A DNA stretch of 7,937 nucleotides, from contig CAYYBZ010000075.1 in NCBI GenBank assembly GCA_964470285.1, forward strand, positions 1 through 7,937. Reading direction: 5' to 3'. The notes below the pieces were generated by a model. It was not told where the DNA came from and searched no databases. It saw only the letters and a program-made list of their open reading frames with translations. Below, piece after piece: positions 5,999-7,937 of the stretch (position 1 is the first letter of the stretch; each line of letters starts with the position of its first letter). The position numbers were made by a program, and so were the translations under genes. The stretch comes from CAYYBZ01 sp964470285 [NCBI: uncultured Oligoflexia bacterium] (GTDB lineage Bacteria > Bdellovibrionota_G > CAYYBZ01).

Positions 5999-6004
5999 TT
6001 TATT

Positions 6005-7648
6005 ATGAACATACCCATTTTGAACTTGTTGAATAGGAAAAAGAAGCCTGAAAGTTCTTTGACTTTTCAAAACACTACTTATTGCGGATCAAGAATTAAT
6101 CCTGTGCCCATGGGACTTCCCAAGTCTACTCAGTCGCTTTGTCCCGAATGCTCAAAAATACTCGATGCAAACCTGATTGAAGAAGGCGGAGATGTATGGA
6201 TGGAAAAAACCTGTCCCGAACACGGTTACCAAAAATACTTCGTTTTCAGGGATGCAGAGCTCTTTAAAGAAGTTGAAAAATGGACATTTGGAGACGGAAA
6301 GGGTTTATCAAATCCTCCGGTTACGGATTCGAAAGAGTGTCCCACTGATTGCGGTATGTGCAATCTGCATGTAAGCCATACCGGCATAGGAATGGTTGAT
6401 TTAACAAACAGATGCAATTTAAGATGCCCGATCTGCTACGCCAATGCAAACGTTTCGGGAATGGTTCTGGAACCGAGCTTTGAAGAAGTTACAAAAATGC
6501 TTGAAAGCTTAAGAAACTTAAAACCTGTACCCTGTGAGTTTGTTCAGTTTGCCGGCGGTGAACCTACAATGCATCCGAGGTTTTTTGACATTCTGAAGAA
6601 AACCAAGGAACTCGGATTCAAGCATATACAGTGCCCTACGAACGGAATCAATTATGCAAAACCGGGTTTTTCGGAAAAGGCCGTGGAAGCCGGGCTTCAT
6701 ACGATTTACCTTCAATTTGACGGCCTAGACGATAAAATTTACGAACATACAAGGGACAGAAAGCTTGTCGATATAAAACTAAAAGCGGTTGAAAATTTAA
6801 GAAAAGCCGGTGGAAGAGTAGTTTTGGTTCCTACTGTCGTAAAAGGAATCAACGATCACGAAATAGGCAAAATCGTACAATATGCAATCGATAATGCCGA
6901 TGTTATGACAGGCATAAGTTTCCAGCCTGTATGCTTTTCAGGAAGAATTTCAAAAGAAGAACTTGAAACCCGCAGATATACGTTAGGTGATCTTGCTCAC
7001 GATATAGAAGATCAGATGAACGGGCTTATGCAGGTAAAAAGGGACTGGGTACCTCTGTCAAGTCTTGTTGCTTTTTCAAAACTTCACGAATCATTAACCG
7101 GAAGACCCACGGTTGAACTTTCAAGCCATTCTCACTGCTCAATCGGCGGATTCCTTTTTGTCGACGATGATCTTAAAGCAACCGCAATGAACGAGTTTCT
7201 GGATTTTAAATCCATGCTTGTTGATGTTGACAGGCTTGCCAAGACCTCCGATAAGGCAACCTTTAAAACGTTTGTAAAGGTTAAGGCATATCAGCAGTTA
7301 AAGAAGCATTTTAACGAAAAGAAGGCTCCAAAAGGACTTACATGGAACAGATTTCTTCAGAGTATTGACGGATACAGAAGCAAGGATGTAGCAAGGGGCA
7401 ATGGCTGGCAAGATTATTGTTATAAAACTTTGTTTATTGCGGGCATGCATTTCATGGATCATTACAACTATGATGTAGAAAGGGTAAAAAGATGCCTTGT
7501 ACATTATTCAACACAGGACGGAAAAATTTATCCGTTCTGTACCTATAACGCAGGTCCTTATTTTAGGGAAAAAATTGAAAAGGAATTTCAGATCCCGCTG
7601 GCCGACTACAATAAAAAACTAAGGGAAGAAAAGGCCACTAAAACCTGA
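6005..7648 (+). CDS. radical SAM enzyme of the MJ0619/Tes (tetraether lipid synthase)-like family
   Basis: A 547-residue iron-sulfur enzyme that should cleave S-adenosylmethionine to a 5'-deoxyadenosyl radical. The core has the cluster motif CNLRCPIC (137-144, C-x3-C-x2-C) and the SAM-binding GGEP (184-187). Further family-like features are an N-terminal CPEC (46-49) with C27 and CPEHG (70-74), the triplet CPTDCGMC (112-119), LVPTVVKGINDHEIG, FQPVCFSGRIS, HSHCSIGG (375-382) and a C-terminal FCTYN. The many extra Cys residues suggest auxiliary Fe-S or rubredoxin-like metal sites. This pattern recalls the archaeal enzymes that join lipid chains into membrane-spanning tetraethers and their bacterial homologues, long annotated as pterin methylases after MJ0619. 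A lipid substrate is therefore likely but not shown. The gene is monocistronic, with a sigma-54-like promoter, a ribosome-binding site and a terminator. Confidence 0.85.
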   Translation: MNIPILNLLNRKKKPESSLTFQNTTYCGSRINPVPMGLPKSTQSLCPECSKILDANLIEEGGDVWMEKTCPEHGYQKYFVFRDAELFKEVEKWTFGDGKGLSNPPVTDSKECPTDCGMCNLHVSHTGIGMVDLTNRCNLRCPICYANANVSGMVLEPSFEEVTKMLESLRNLKPVPCEFVQFAGGEPTMHPRFFDILKKTKELGFKHIQCPTNGINYAKPGFSEKAVEAGLHTIYLQFDGLDDKIYEHTRDRKLVDIKLKAVENLRKAGGRVVLVPTVVKGINDHEIGKIVQYAIDNADVMTGISFQPVCFSGRISKEELETRRYTLGDLAHDIEDQMNGLMQVKRDWVPLSSLVAFSKLHESLTGRPTVELSSHSHCSIGGFLFVDDDLKATAMNEFLDFKSMLVDVDRLAKTSDKATFKTFVKVKAYQQLKKHFNEKKAPKGLTWNRFLQSIDGYRSKDVARGNGWQDYCYKTLFIAGMHFMDHYNYDVERVKRCLVHYSTQDGKIYPFCTYNAGPYFREKIEKEFQIPLADYNKKLREEKATKT

Positions 7649-7672
7649 TAAGGTGTTTGTCAATTACGCATT

Positions 7673-7709
7673 AAAGCCGGTAATTGCTTGAGTAATTATC
7701 GGCTTTTTT
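7673..7709 (+). terminator. intrinsic terminator of the radical SAM gene
   Basis: AAAGCCGGTAATT (7673-7685) pairs with AATTATCGGCTTT (7694-7706) with one G-T pair, around the loop GCTTGAGT, followed by a T tract to 7709. It starts 25 nt after the stop codon. Confidence 0.85.
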
Positions 7710-7716
7710 GTATAAA
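7688..7716 (+). promoter_or_regulatory. possible sigma-70 promoter overlapping the terminator
   Basis: TTGAGT (7688-7693) and TATAAA (7711-7716) are 17 bp apart. The -35 hexamer lies in the terminator loop and the -10 directly after the T tract. It would start transcription near 7723, ahead of the gene at the right edge. The -35 matches four of six consensus bases and the -10 five of six. Confidence 0.35.
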
Positions 7717-7829
7717 ACTAGAGTTGTTTATATGAAAATATAAAAAAGACCGATAGCATTCATGTCTATAAGGCGATTGATTCGAATGATGAAAAACTAC
7801 ATCAAATTGTTGATGGGGAGGAAATCAAG

Positions 7830-7937
7830 ATGCTAACAAAGATTAAGGTAACAAAGGAAGATGATGAAAAATATATATTGGCTCTTTCGGATAATTTAAG
7901 GAATAAAGGATATTTGACTGAGGTAGAACTCGAAAAG
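7830..7937 (+). CDS. 5' end of an unrecognised gene (partial)
   Basis: ATG 7830 opens a frame that runs without a stop to the window edge (36 codons), beginning MLTKIKVTKEDDEKYI and continuing with a charged, probably helical segment (LRNKGYLTEVELEK). The strong Shine-Dalgarno GGGGAGG (7815-7821), 8 nt before the ATG, decides the start. The same frame is also open for 36 codons upstream, back to 7722. That stretch reads protein-like (HVYKAIDSNDEKLHQIVDGE), but no ATG, GTG or TTG in that frame precedes 7830. The gene could therefore be an eroded longer one, use a rare start, or simply begin at 7830. No family is recognised. Confidence 0.6.
   Translation, partial: MLTKIKVTKEDDEKYILALSDNLRNKGYLTEVELEK

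Noticed and set aside
5639-6004. Riboswitch or small gene in the 366-bp intergenic region
   Set aside because: I see no long open frame, conserved aptamer-like core or terminator-type hairpin here; only the promoter-type elements listed.

Overview
The window looks like a chromosomal segment of an AT-rich, Gram-negative-type (diderm) bacterium. It has Shine-Dalgarno-led genes, lipoprotein signals and intrinsic terminators. It also has a Hanks-type Ser/Thr kinase with an HRDISPQN catalytic loop and a sigma-54 activator carrying FHA domains. That pairing is familiar from myxobacteria and other deltaproteobacterial or candidate-phylum lineages, but the sequence alone does not fix the taxon. I see no mobile element, phage gene, CRISPR array, tRNA or rRNA.

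Layout. Positions 1-144 hold two identical 55-bp direct repeats 86 bp apart, inside a short reading frame that enters from the left edge. A HEAT-repeat lipoprotein or membrane-anchored protein (207-1229, +) runs convergently into a transmembrane Ser/Thr kinase (1226-2884 or 2902, -), and the two share the 4 bp CTAG at their stops. Upstream of the kinase on the same strand is a small lipoprotein (2937-3443, -) with a BamC-like look, probably in one operon with it. A divergent promoter region (3444-3628) separates it from an HU/IHF-family gene (3629-3907, +). A strong bidirectional terminator follows, and then a convergent gene for a sigma-54-dependent activator with two N-terminal FHA domains, an AAA+ domain and a Fis-type helix-turn-helix (3983-5638, -). 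A 366-bp divergent intergenic region (5639-6004) precedes a 547-residue radical SAM enzyme (6005-7648, +) that resembles the MJ0619/Tes (tetraether lipid synthase) family and its bacterial relatives. A terminator follows, and then the start of an unrecognised gene that runs off the right edge.

How it may work together (inference). The kinase has a single membrane span and a C-terminal extracytoplasmic domain, so it could sense the envelope. The FHA domains of the activator are phosphothreonine readers and could couple kinase activity to sigma-54 transcription. The intergenic region upstream of the radical SAM gene contains a -24/-12-like element (TTGGTACG-N4-TTGT), an exact match to the E. 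coli IHF consensus just upstream of it, and a repeated 10-mer further upstream that could be an activator site. The window may therefore encode a kinase -> FHA activator -> sigma-54 circuit controlling an enzyme that cross-links or otherwise modifies membrane lipids. Each link is testable and none is proven by the sequence.
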